Assembly (NCBI RefSeq): GCF_004803815.1
Contig: NZ_CP012544.1
Location: 868,001 to 932,000 of the forward strand
Length of the DNA: 64,000 nt
Direction: 5' to 3'
Origin: Campylobacter showae
Lineage (GTDB): Bacteria > Campylobacterota > Campylobacteria > Campylobacterales > Campylobacteraceae
The notes beneath the pieces were generated by a model, which saw only the letters and a program-made list of their open reading frames with translations, did not search any database and was not told the origin of the DNA. The stretch's first letter is position 1. Each line of letters opens with the position of its first letter. Positions 15,027 to 23,827 of the stretch are shown here, in pieces. The position numbers were made by a program, and so were the translations under genes.

Positions 15027-16533
15027 CTAATTTTTGTCTGGGAAATAGAAGCATTTTGCTCCGCCTGGAGCCAGTACTGTTTTGAATAAATTTCCATCAA
15101 GCTTTTTTAGTTTTTTATATAAAGTAGTAGCGCTAATATCATAGTCGTATTTTTGTTTAAAGACTTCGTATATGTATTTTCGTTCTACTTTTTTATGTTT
15201 ATCATATAGTTTTTTTATATTCTCAAAAGTTTCATCCGTGTTATTCCATTTTACTTTATCTATTTGGTTTAGCATATTTTGACTACTGGCAAGCTTGCTA
15301 GCAAATTCTATAATGCAGTCTTCCAATGTAGCTTTTTTTGTTATATCCATATCTTTTATATATAATATTTCTTTACTAGAGGTATAGTATTTTAGAATGC
15401 TGGAAAAATTTGGCAAATCTTTATCTAAATAATCTTTTAGATCATTGTATTTATATGCCTCTGGCATATAAATCTTTTCTATATTATCTGGCAATTCGAA
15501 AACCGTATATTCAATATTAGACAAATCATAAGGGATATATTTTGTATCTGTTGTTACAACAGTGCCCACTATGTTTTTATCTTGTTTTTCAAGAATATTC
15601 TGAATAAGCCCTTTCTTTTCTATATCTTTAATGGAATCGCTTGAAATATTGTCAGAATTGTAGAAAATTTTATTAGATTGTTCTTTTTTAAAATTTTTGT
15701 GCGATATCAATTCATTGTCTATTTTTAAGCAATAATTTTCTCCAAAAAGTGGCTTTACTATATTATTAAAAAAATCTCTTTACATGTTTTTTCTTCGCCA
15801 ACAAGAACCAATATGCTTTTTAATAATTTTTGGTCAAATCCTATATTGCTATCATTCGCAATATATTTAAACATATTGGCTAGCCAACACATAATATAGT
15901 TAAATTTGTCCTTATTGTACCCAGATATATGATATATATATTGCATTGTGATAGAATAAATATTAGGTTTGTTTAAGATAAAAATATTATTTAGAATATG
16001 ACTACACCGGTAAAATTTATTTATGTAAAATGTTTTTCTACCATCATATGTTGCAAATCTTTCTTTATGAATATCAAAAACATCACCAAGTACAATAGGT
16101 AAAGTATCTAGTGCTACACAAACAACATCATTTCTCGATTTAAATACGAACTTTTTTAAGGAATCTTGTATTTTGTTATATTTTTCTTCGCACTTTGAAA
16201 TCCATATGCTTAGTTCAATGCTTATTTTAAATATTTTTATTTTTTTTCCAGACAGTTTGTTTAAAAAAATTCTAGCTTTTGAAAAAGTATTTGATTGGAC
16301 TTATTCTGGTGGTTATAAATTATATTACCATTTTGATTAATCCAAAAATAGTGACCATCGTCTGCCAAGCACAAAAATATGTTGTTTGTATCCTTTAAAA
16401 TGTGATTATTATAGGCCATATTGTTGTTATTGCTATTATTGATCAAAACTGGATATTGATAGAATAAAGCTACTTGGTTTAAAATATTCCAATAATCTAA
16501 TTGTTTTATATAACTGCAGTCTTCTATGCCCAT
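15027..16533 (-). pseudogene. Primase-helicase (D5/DUF5906 type) broken by two frameshifts
   Basis: Three consecutive minus-strand frames reconstruct one protein of about 500 residues. The first starts at ATG 16533 with AAGGA and ends at 16261. A second frame is open from 16300 to 15758 and includes WLANMFKYI and the P-loop region LVLVGEEKTCKEIF. A third, open from 15779, continues directly with FFNNIVKPLFGENYCLKIDNE and runs to 15027. That succession is the order expected for a superfamily 3 helicase. Frameshifts therefore lie near 16265-16300 and 15780. The P-loop has also lost its glycines (K, C, E at the expected G positions) and the Walker B acid pair reads DN. A dead gene is the simplest reading. 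Confidence 0.65.
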
Positions 16534-16615
16534 GATATATCCTTAAATAATGCAATGAATAATTATACAATATCTAGTTGCTGAATTAATATAGAAAAAT
16601 ATAAAAGTAAAAAAA

Positions 16616-16625
16616 TGTGTACCCT
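16616..16625. promoter_or_regulatory. TGTGTACCCT copy near the right end, probable arm site
   Basis: The same 10-mer found twice at 6690-6713 lies here in direct orientation, 60 bp inside attR. Presence near both ends supports an integrase-binding role. Confidence 0.5.
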
Positions 16626-16684
16626 TGATTAGAATTTTGTATATTTTGGATTTTTATAAAAGCTTTGTAATAACGACATAATCG

Positions 16685-16745
16685 ATGGTGCCCGAGGTCG
16701 GACTCGAACCGACACAAGGTTGCCCTTACCAGATTTTGAGTCTGG
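16685..16745 (-). repeat. attR: 61-bp direct repeat within tRNA-Leu
   Basis: Identical to 6515-6575. Right junction of the element; crossover took place somewhere within these bases. Confidence 0.9.
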
Positions 16746-16772
16746 CGCGTCTACCGGTTTCACCACTCGGGC
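16686..16772 (-). tRNA. tRNA-Leu (anticodon CAA), with encoded CCA
   Basis: The minus strand gives an 87-nt class II tRNA: acceptor GCCCGAG paired with CTCGGGC, D arm, anticodon stem CCAGA/TCTGG with loop CTCAAAA (anticodon CAA, reading UUG), a long variable arm, T arm GTCGGTTCGAGTCCGAC, discriminator A and CCA. The last 60 or so bases also form attR of the integrated element, so the element carries a copy that restores the gene. The 5' part (16746-16772) is host sequence. Confidence 0.95.
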
Positions 16773-16819
16773 TAATTAAAGAAGTGAGATTTTACCTTGA
16801 AAGATATAAAAAAGAGATT

Positions 16820-16853
16820 AAAAAACATGAAAGCCCAATCTTGAGCTTTCATG
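16820..16853 (-). terminator. Intrinsic terminator of hup
   Basis: Read leftward: 9-bp stem CATGAAAGC/GCTTTCATG with a 10-nt loop, followed immediately by six Ts. It lies 10 bp after the hup stop. Confidence 0.85.
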
Positions 16854-16862
16854 AAAGGGTGA

Positions 16863-17165
16863 TTATTTCTTTTTGCCTTTTTTGCCTGCGCCTGCTACTA
16901 CTGCTTCTTTTAATTTTTTGCCTACTTTAAATTTAACCGCTTTGCTAGCAGGAACATCTATAACTTTTGTAGTTCCCGGTACTCTTGCTTTTCTAGCGGC
17001 TCTTTCGGCAGTAGCGAATGTACCAAAGCCTATAAAGCTAATGCTATCGCCGTTTTTAAGAACCTCTTCAATAGTCTCTAGTGCGGCATCAACTACCTTT
17101 AGAGAATCTTTTTTAGAAAGACCGGCCTTGTCGGCAACAGCTTGAATAAAATCAGCTTTTTTCAT
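16863..17165 (-). CDS. hup: HU-family nucleoid DNA-binding protein
   Basis: Small histone-like protein that bends and compacts DNA. It is 100 residues. Typical blocks: MKKADFIQAVADKAGLSKKDSLKVVDAALETI (dimer core), ISFIGFGTFATAERAARKARVPGT (strand and flexible DNA-binding arm; Arg-Lys-Ala-Arg-Val-Pro is a little unusual for the usual RxGRNPxTG tip) and VKFKVGKKLKEAV. The C-terminus is Lys/Gly-rich. It is monocistronic with its own terminator and lies just beyond the tRNA-Leu attachment site; HU-type proteins often assist tyrosine integrases. Confidence 0.93.
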   Translation of the reverse strand: MKKADFIQAVADKAGLSKKDSLKVVDAALETIEEVLKNGDSISFIGFGTFATAERAARKARVPGTTKVIDVPASKAVKFKVGKKLKEAVVAGAGKKGKKK

Positions 17166-17285
17166 AGAACCATCCTTAATAAGAAGTGATATGCGGGCAT
17201 TTTACAACGTTTTTATAAAAAATACAATAGTTTTTAGCCGAAAATTTAACGATTTTTACGCGAATTTGACGAAAAAGCTCGAATT

Positions 17286-18023
17286 TTAGACTATTTGCGC
17301 CAAAAACTCGCTTTTTAGTCCAGTTTTTTTGACGTCTATAAGGCGCAAATTTTCTATATCGGTTTTGCAAAGTTCGCTGAAGTTTTTTACCCCATTTTGC
17401 GCTACTTGCCTCAAAACTATCCCGCGGTATGCTTTGGCGTAGTGACTGACGACTTTGCCGCTTTTTAGAAATTTAAAGGTCGCAAACGGTTTTTGTATGC
17501 GGTAAAATTTCTCGTAAAACTCGGCTCTAAGGTCTAAAATGTCGTCATCACCCAGCCACTCATCTATCTCGTCGCTAAAATTTTGCCTATAAAATTCCTC
17601 TAAATTTAGCCCGTTTATGCGCTCGCCTTGCCTTAGTTTGTATTCGGGTAGTGCATCCGCTGGCGTCACTGGACCGAATAAATTTGAAAAAATCAGCGTA
17701 TTTTTATCTATAAACTCCTGTGCCGTGCTATCAAGGCCGCGGTAGTCAAGGTACTTGTAGGCTACTCCGTTATATCGCAGGATGGCTTTTACCGTGCCTT
17801 TTTTAAATAAGCTTTCACGCAAACTCGGCTCATCGGTCAAATTTTTAACGCCGAAAAGTTTTGAAATTTGCTCCAAAGTTGCCGTTTGCAAAAAATCATC
17901 GTAAATTTTTAAAATTTCGCACCGCTTTTCATATAAATCAGGAAAAATAAAGTCGTTTCTATCTATAAATTTGTTTGGACTCACGGCGGTTTTTGCTTCG
18001 CTCGGCGAAAAGAGTATTTTCAT
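17286..18023 (-). CDS. yaaA: YaaA-family (UPF0246) peroxide-stress protein
   Basis: 245 residues. In E. coli YaaA lowers free intracellular iron and protects DNA during hydrogen peroxide stress; it has a DNA-binding fold. Family marks here: KILFSPSEAKT at the N-terminus, KAILRYNGVAYKYLDYRGL, the FSNLFGPVTPADALPEYKL segment and KVVSHYAKAYRGIVLRQVA near the end. A good AAGGAG lies before the ATG. It diverges from flgL with a short shared upstream region. Role in this organism is inferred from the family. Confidence 0.85.
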   Translation of the reverse strand: MKILFSPSEAKTAVSPNKFIDRNDFIFPDLYEKRCEILKIYDDFLQTATLEQISKLFGVKNLTDEPSLRESLFKKGTVKAILRYNGVAYKYLDYRGLDSTAQEFIDKNTLIFSNLFGPVTPADALPEYKLRQGERINGLNLEEFYRQNFSDEIDEWLGDDDILDLRAEFYEKFYRIQKPFATFKFLKSGKVVSHYAKAYRGIVLRQVAQNGVKNFSELCKTDIENLRLIDVKKTGLKSEFLAQIV

Positions 18024-18093
18024 TTATTCTCCTTAAATTTGGCAAAATCATATCTAAAACTAAATAAATTTTGAAATTTGACGATATAACGAA

Positions 18094-18109
18094 TGGAACT
18101 TTATTTGCT
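18094..18109 (+). promoter_or_regulatory. Sigma-54 promoter of flgL
   Basis: TGGAAC, five bases, TTGCT matches the -24/-12 consensus TGGCAC-N5-TTGCW with one difference. Transcription should start near 18120, so flgL translation cannot start at the in-frame ATG at 18093 and must use the ATG at 18144, 35 bp after the element. Confidence 0.8.
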
Positions 18110-18143
18110 TACAAGAGATCAATTAAATTTAAGGAAAAATGCG

Positions 18144-20390
18144 ATGAGAATGACGAATCAGCTGATGAAATTTACGAATAACTACGACTATCAGACCAAT
18201 ATGAAAGCGCTTTACAAGCTAAATACGCAAATTTCAAGCGGTTTAAAAATCCAAAATTCTTTCGAAGACAGTAGTGTTTACAATGACGGCATGAGGCTTG
18301 ATTACGAGGTTGCGACGCTTGAGCAGGTGCAAACGGCGACGTCAAAGGCGCAACACTTTTCAAAAAATACCGATAAGGCTTTGGGTGAATTTAAGCAGCA
18401 GCTTGAAACTTTTAAAACGAAGCTAGTTCAGGGTGCAAACGAAATCCACTCGCAAACATCGCGGGAAGCCATCGCAAACGATCTTCAGGGCATCAAAAAT
18501 CATCTAGTAAACATCGCAAACACCTCGATAAACGGACAGTTTTTATTTGCCGGAAGCGCTATAAACACAAAACCTATAAACGGCGATACGAATGAGTATT
18601 TCGGCAATGCGCAAACTATGAAAGCTGTAGGCGGAGCTCAGGTAAATTTGACCTACAACCAAAACGGCTATGAGCTATTTTTGGGCAAGGACGGCGACTA
18701 TAATAAAAAAGTCACCTCCAACACAATGCTAAAAGCGCAAAATTTAGACGATAAAAATAAAACCGTTTATATCGATAGCGAGCATAAAATGCGCGATTTA
18801 ATCGGTTTTAAATATGTAAAAGACGAAAAAACTCTAACCAATCAAGACTTTACCGGAACCGGCGTTAGGCAGTTTCAGGATACGACCTTTTTCTTGCAGG
18901 GTAAAAAGCCAAACGGCACTAGCTTTACGAGTAAATTTAAGATGACTTCGGACGCTTCGATAAACAACCTGCTAGAAAAAATAGGCACCGAATACGGCAA
19001 CACTCCGACTAATAAAGTCGTCGAAGTAACGATAAATAACCAGGGTCAAATCAACGTAAAAGACCTAAGCAAGGGCAATCAGGTTATTGATTTTCACATG
19101 ATAGCGGCGACGAAAAAAGTGGCAAACGCGGATGCTCTAGCTGGCGGTATAGCTGGAGCTTCTAGTGCGTTTGACACTGTAGATAGCCTAACTAGCGGCG
19201 CAAACCCGCTCGAAGCCATGGTGCAGGCAAACCCAGACGACTATGAAATCACGGAATTTGTTAAAAGTAAATACGAAGACCTAGACGGAGCCACTACAAA
19301 TGCCTACGACTACGACAAGATAAACTTTAAACAAGAGGGCAGAAACCTAATAGGCACCGTATCGCAAGTAGAGCGCGGTAGCGGTAAATTTGCCGACGAT
19401 AACACGACGCTAAGCCAAGTCGTGGGCTCAAAAGAGCTATATCCCGGCGAAAGAGACAAATACGACATGAATGATCAAGCCTTAAAAATGCAGATCAAAT
19501 CTAAAAGTGGCGGAGATTATAAAGTGGACGTGATTTTCGGTAGCGCCGTACCGCCTGCAACATCAGGCAATGCTCAGGTAAGCATAACAAGACCGGATGG
19601 CACCACATACACTACCGAGGTTTGGGATAGTTTTTACAACGACACCACAAACCCGCCGACCACCGAGGGTAGAGAAACGCAGTCAAAAAATATGACTTTT
19701 AGGCAGCTAAACGACATTATCGGTATGGTAGCTAGTGACAATGTTCCTGCGGGCGCCGGCGGTAGTGCCCAGGCTGATTATGTCGCCTACAAACAAGCTA
19801 TAGCAAAATCGCAAGGTAGCGTAGAGGCAAATATGGATCACCGCGGCCGCATAAAAGTAACCGACAAGCAAAACGCCGTCACGCCGATAAAAGTCGGAAT
19901 TTACGACGAGGTAAATTCTGATCAATTTTACGGAGATAGCACCGGCACGACGCCTGCAACCACGCAAGGAGACGGTTCACTATGGAACTTTTCGGCAAAC
20001 AACGGTATCGAAATAGATAGCCCGAGCGTGGATATTTTTGATGACCTGGATAGGATGATAGAGGCCGTAAGAAGCGGTCAATACCGCGCCGATAGTGAGA
20101 GTGAGCATCCGCGAAACTCCGGTATCCAGGGCGCGATCGAGAGACTAGATCACATCGCCGATCACGTAAACAAAATCCATACTAAAGTGGGCAACCAAAC
20201 AAATACGCTAATACAGACCAACACGCACGCTAGCGTCATGGAGGTAAACGTAAAAACCGTCAAGGCCGATATCACAAACGCCGACTATGGCGAGACCTAT
20301 ATGAATCTCATGCAAAAAATGATGTCGTATCAGGCGATGTTGCAGTCTGTGGCTAAGATAAACCAGCTTTCTTTATTAAACTATATGTAA
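18144..20390 (+). CDS. flgL: Flagellar hook-filament junction protein FlgL (HAP3)
   Basis: Joins the hook to the flagellin filament; exported through the flagellar type III apparatus. I start it at ATG 18144 (748 residues), with AAGGA nine bases upstream, because the longer frame would begin inside the sigma-54 promoter. The flagellin-like N-terminus MRMTNQLMKFTNNYDYQTNMKALYKLNTQISSG and helix INGQFLFAGS, and a C-terminal coiled coil HASVMEVNVKTVKADITNADYGETYMNLMQKMMSYQAML, are conserved; the long central part is variable and Asp/Thr-rich, as in Campylobacter FlgL. The gene stands alone. RpoN control fits the late hook-stage timing of flagellar assembly. Confidence 0.92.
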   Translation: MRMTNQLMKFTNNYDYQTNMKALYKLNTQISSGLKIQNSFEDSSVYNDGMRLDYEVATLEQVQTATSKAQHFSKNTDKALGEFKQQLETFKTKLVQGANEIHSQTSREAIANDLQGIKNHLVNIANTSINGQFLFAGSAINTKPINGDTNEYFGNAQTMKAVGGAQVNLTYNQNGYELFLGKDGDYNKKVTSNTMLKAQNLDDKNKTVYIDSEHKMRDLIGFKYVKDEKTLTNQDFTGTGVRQFQDTTFFLQGKKPNGTSFTSKFKMTSDASINNLLEKIGTEYGNTPTNKVVEVTINNQGQINVKDLSKGNQVIDFHMIAATKKVANADALAGGIAGASSAFDTVDSLTSGANPLEAMVQANPDDYEITEFVKSKYEDLDGATTNAYDYDKINFKQEGRNLIGTVSQVERGSGKFADDNTTLSQVVGSKELYPGERDKYDMNDQALKMQIKSKSGGDYKVDVIFGSAVPPATSGNAQVSITRPDGTTYTTEVWDSFYNDTTNPPTTEGRETQSKNMTFRQLNDIIGMVASDNVPAGAGGSAQADYVAYKQAIAKSQGSVEANMDHRGRIKVTDKQNAVTPIKVGIYDEVNSDQFYGDSTGTTPATTQGDGSLWNFSANNGIEIDSPSVDIFDDLDRMIEAVRSGQYRADSESEHPRNSGIQGAIERLDHIADHVNKIHTKVGNQTNTLIQTNTHASVMEVNVKTVKADITNADYGETYMNLMQKMMSYQAMLQSVAKINQLSLLNYM

Positions 20391-20398
20391 AAACTCGC

Positions 20399-20404
20399 TA
20401 TAAT
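20399..20404 (+). promoter_or_regulatory. -10 box (TATAAT) upstream of ftsK
   Basis: Exact TATAAT nine bases after the flgL stop; Campylobacter sigma-70 promoters need little more than this. It would give a leader of about 120 nt before the ATT start proposed for ftsK. Confidence 0.5.
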
Positions 20405-20529
20405 CTACGGTTTTATTAAAGTTTCGTTATCAAAGCGGGCGGAGCGAAAATGGAGTCAAATTTTGATAAATTCGGCCCAAATTTAGCTCTCCCGCAAATT
20501 TAAATTTACTAAATTTAAAAGGACGCGCC

Positions 20530-22674
20530 ATTTTAAGAGAATCGGTTTTAGTCGTAGTCGTTTGTTTTTTGATATTTTTCGGGATCGCTACCATCGCGCC
20601 TGCGGCAAATTTCGTCGGTAGCTTTGGCAACGCGATAGGACTTTGGAACTTCAAGCTTTTCGGCTTTATCGCTTACGTTTACCCTTTTGTTTTTATATTT
20701 TTTGCGTATTATATTTACAAATATTTTAACGGCTTTAACGCCGAATTTGCCCAGACGACACTTGGAGCGACGCTGCTATTTTTAGCGTTTTTGATGTTTC
20801 AATCAGGTGCGGACGCTAACTACGGCGGACTGGTTGCAAACAGCATAAATGATGCGCTAAAAGACGTGGCCGGCGTGATAGGTATGTGGGTATTTATTTT
20901 GATGCTTTTTGTGTTGAGTTTTGGTCTCATCGCGCAAGATAACATCATAGCTATCCTAAAAAAGGCTTTTGTAGAACCTAGCGCCAATGAAGATAAATTT
21001 GAAAGCCCAGCCGAGATTAAGCAAAAATCGCAAAAAAAACCTAGACAAATCAAAAAGCCTAAAGCTCAAAGCGAGTCAAATTTGAGCGAGGAAAACGGCG
21101 AAAAGCTAGAGGATAAAGACGAGCCGGACGACGAAGACGATGCGCAGGATGAAAGCGAGTCAAATTTAGAAGAAAAAAGTACTACTATAAACGGCGTCGA
21201 AATTTTAAACGAAGTCGCCGAAAATAAAAAACTGCTTGAACAAATGGAAAAAGGCAAGGTCGAAAAACCTAAGGATTTTGCGTTGCCGCCGCTTAAATTT
21301 TTAGCCGATCCGCCTAAGAGATCAAACAGCGTAAATGAGGCTGAGATCGATCAAAAGATCTCCGATCTGCTCGATAAACTGCGCAAATTTAAAATAGACG
21401 GCGATGTCGTGCGCACCTATACGGGTCCGATCGTCACGACGTTTGAGTTTCGTCAGGCGCCGCACATCAAGGTGAGTAAAATTTTAACCCTGCAAGACGA
21501 CCTCGCGATGGCTCTGCGCGCGCAGACTATCCGCATCCAGGCTCCGATACCGGGCAAAGACGTCGTAGGTATCGAGGTGCCTAACAAAAACATCGAAACC
21601 GTCTATCTAAAGGAAATTTTAGATAGCGAAGTTTTCAAAAACTCGAGCAGTCCGCTGACTATCGCGCTAGGCAAGGATATCGTCGGTGCGCCTTTTATCA
21701 CCGATCTAAAAAAGCTGCCTCACCTGCTAATCGCGGGCACGACGGGATCTGGCAAGAGCGTAGGTATAAATGCAATGCTACTAAGCCTGCTATATCGCAA
21801 CAGTCCGCAGACGCTGCGCCTGATGATGATAGATCCCAAGATGCTGGAGTTTAGTATCTATAACGACATCCCGCACCTACTCACGCCCGTCATCACGCAG
21901 GCCAAGCAGGCTATAACCGCGCTATCAAACATGGTTGCTGAGATGGAGCGCCGCTACAAGATCATGAGCCACACGCGCACCAAAAACATCGAAAGCTACA
22001 ACGAAAAGATGAAAGAGGAGGGCGGCGAGCAGTTCCCGTATATCGTCGTGATCATAGACGAGCTAGCCGATCTCATGATGACTAGCGGCAAGGACGTGGA
22101 GCTATACATCGGGCGCCTGGCGCAGATGGCGCGCGCTAGCGGCATACATCTCATCGTAGCCACCCAGCGCCCGAGTGTAGACGTCGTGACGGGGCTCATA
22201 AAGGCAAATTTGCCTAGCCGCATCAGCTACCGCGTCGGTCAGCGCATAGATAGCAAGGTGATTCTGGATCAAATGGGCGCGGAGAGCTTGCTAGGACGCG
22301 GCGATATGCTGTTTACCCCTCCCGGAAGCCCAGGCGTCATCAGGCTGCACGCGCCGTTTGCTAGCGAAAAAGAGATCGACACTATCGTAAATTTCCTAAA
22401 GGCTCAGCAAGAGGTGGTATACGACGAGAGATTTCTAGCCGAGGAGGGCGCTAGCGGCGGTGGGGCTACAGGCTCCGGCGCCGTAGCGGGCGAACTAGAC
22501 GAGCTCTACGAAGAGGCCAAAGAGATCGTGCTAAGCGAGCAAAAAACCTCGATCAGCTACCTGCAACGCCGCCTAAAAATCGGCTATAACCGCGCTGCCA
22601 CAATCATCGAACAGATGGAGCAAATGGGTGTGCTAAGCCCAATGAACGCAAAAGGGCAGAGGGATATTTTATAA
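20530..22674 (+). CDS. ftsK: DNA translocase FtsK, apparent ATT start codon
   Basis: Septum-located motor that pumps chromosome ends during division. The frame is open from 20470 but holds no ATG, GTG or TTG until TTG 20569, which has no ribosome site and would cut the first membrane span. ATT at 20530 has AAAGGA six bases upstream and restores the span (ESVLVVVVCFLIFFGIATIAPA), giving 714 residues. Four N-terminal spans, an acidic Glu/Asp/Lys linker, then the motor: Walker A LIAGTTGSGKSVGINA, Walker B VVIIDELADLMM, and MARASGIHLIVATQRPSVDV. The C-terminal gamma winged helix (ISYLQRRLKIGYNRAATIIEQME) reads orienting sequences. Function certain, start inferred. Confidence 0.9.
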   Translation: MLRESVLVVVVCFLIFFGIATIAPAANFVGSFGNAIGLWNFKLFGFIAYVYPFVFIFFAYYIYKYFNGFNAEFAQTTLGATLLFLAFLMFQSGADANYGGLVANSINDALKDVAGVIGMWVFILMLFVLSFGLIAQDNIIAILKKAFVEPSANEDKFESPAEIKQKSQKKPRQIKKPKAQSESNLSEENGEKLEDKDEPDDEDDAQDESESNLEEKSTTINGVEILNEVAENKKLLEQMEKGKVEKPKDFALPPLKFLADPPKRSNSVNEAEIDQKISDLLDKLRKFKIDGDVVRTYTGPIVTTFEFRQAPHIKVSKILTLQDDLAMALRAQTIRIQAPIPGKDVVGIEVPNKNIETVYLKEILDSEVFKNSSSPLTIALGKDIVGAPFITDLKKLPHLLIAGTTGSGKSVGINAMLLSLLYRNSPQTLRLMMIDPKMLEFSIYNDIPHLLTPVITQAKQAITALSNMVAEMERRYKIMSHTRTKNIESYNEKMKEEGGEQFPYIVVIIDELADLMMTSGKDVELYIGRLAQMARASGIHLIVATQRPSVDVVTGLIKANLPSRISYRVGQRIDSKVILDQMGAESLLGRGDMLFTPPGSPGVIRLHAPFASEKEIDTIVNFLKAQQEVVYDERFLAEEGASGGGATGSGAVAGELDELYEEAKEIVLSEQKTSISYLQRRLKIGYNRAATIIEQMEQMGVLSPMNAKGQRDIL

Positions 22675-22882
22675 TTTGCTCAAATTTACAGGCGAGTGTC
22701 GGCTGTATTTATTTTTAGATTAGCGCCGTTAAATTTGAAAATATGCGCCTGCTATGAGCGACCGACTTTGCGCGGCGTTGCGAAGTTTTACGCGTTTAGC
22801 TAAAATCTATATTTAAATTTCCGACCGAATTTACGGTCAAATTTTAGGCTCGTAGTCGGCAAAATTTACTGCCGAAGCAAAA

Positions 22883-23827
22883 TTATTTATAAATGTCAAG
22901 GCTCAAATTTAGCTCGTCGATTATGCGCAGCAGCCGCAAGACCTCGTCTTTTATGGCCTGCGCATCAGAAAGGCTTAGCGGCGGGTCCAATAGCGAACTT
23001 TCAAAACGGTTTTTTGCACCGTTTAAAAAGAGATAAAATTTATCGTCCATAAATGCCGCGCTTAGCGATACGGCACTGTCAAAACCCTGCTTAACCTCGC
23101 GCAGGCGTTGCATAAAACCGGGGCTTAAAAGATAGCGCGCTTCTATTTTGTCGTCGGTAAATACGCGAAATTCGCCGTTAAACTCTGTATCGTCAAGTAT
23201 CTCTTTTTCGCCAGATATTTTCGTATTTAGCACCTTTTTGTCGGCTAGTATCGTTTGTCCTTTGAAATTTTTATAAAACTCGCAGACTAGTACTGTACCG
23301 TTAAAGTCCATGTATTCGTCGTATATGACTTTGCTTACTCTCAAAAGCGCCAGATAAGGGTTTTTTGAGCCGTTTGAGTCATATGTTTTTTCTACTTTTA
23401 TAGCCTCGCTTAATTGAAATTTGACATTAGCGTAAGTACCGCTTATTTGGTCTTCGCCGTAAAAATTTACGCGCCTGTATATTCCGCTTTTATAAAATTC
23501 GTTTGCGGTGATGCCTTTTTGAGGCTCGTATGTAAAATTGCTATCTATATCGGCAATTACCGTGCTAACAAAAACATTTTTGTAGAAGCTTCTATACTCT
23601 TCCAGCGTTTTTTCTACTTTTGGAATCCTCGGCGTGACGTATATTGGGATGACTGCAAATGAAAGAAAGAATATTTCAAAGCGTCGCTCCATAATAATAA
23701 AAATTAGTATTGGTGCGACAAATGTCGTTATAGTCATAAATGTAGCGTATTTTTTGACTATTTTTTTACACTCATTTTGCTTTTGCGTTACGGCGGCGAT
23801 GGCTTCTTTTATTTTTGGATTTCTCAT
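22883..23827 (-). CDS. DUF3137-domain membrane protein
   Basis: 314 residues with two close hydrophobic spans near residues 28-75 (ATFMTITTFVAPILIFIIM and FFLSFAVIPIYVT) and a large cytoplasmic or periplasmic C-terminal part. The pattern KGITANEFYKSGIYRR, DQISGTYANVKFQLSEA and the strand-rich middle belong to the DUF3137 group, whose function is not known. Its ATG shares one base with the truA stop (TAATG), so it ends a leftward operon. Confidence 0.6.
   Translation of the reverse strand: MRNPKIKEAIAAVTQKQNECKKIVKKYATFMTITTFVAPILIFIIMERRFEIFFLSFAVIPIYVTPRIPKVEKTLEEYRSFYKNVFVSTVIADIDSNFTYEPQKGITANEFYKSGIYRRVNFYGEDQISGTYANVKFQLSEAIKVEKTYDSNGSKNPYLALLRVSKVIYDEYMDFNGTVLVCEFYKNFKGQTILADKKVLNTKISGEKEILDDTEFNGEFRVFTDDKIEARYLLSPGFMQRLREVKQGFDSAVSLSAAFMDDKFYLFLNGAKNRFESSLLDPPLSLSDAQAIKDEVLRLLRIIDELNLSLDIYK

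Larger units (their letters stand above)
6515..16745. mobile_element. Integrated replicative element in tRNA-Leu(CAA)
   Basis: The boundaries are two exact 61-bp direct repeats (6515-6575 and 16685-16745) corresponding to the 3' part of tRNA-Leu, the classic product of tyrosine-integrase insertion. The right copy is in the complete tRNA, the left copy is the displaced 3' fragment. Inside lie an integrase next to the left end, a toxin-antitoxin pair, exported proteins, a Rep, a Rad52/Gp157/DUF932 module, an HTH protein and a primase-helicase. The interior is clearly more AT-rich than both flanks and poor in the host word AAATTT. No capsid, conjugation or packaging genes are visible, so it resembles an integrated plasmid or satellite. 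Broken integrase and helicase suggest it is now fixed. Confidence 0.9.

Noticed and set aside
18093-18143. Earlier flgL start at ATG 18093
   Set aside because: It lies on the -24 box of the sigma-54 promoter, so it would not be transcribed, and the conserved FlgL N-terminus begins at 18144.
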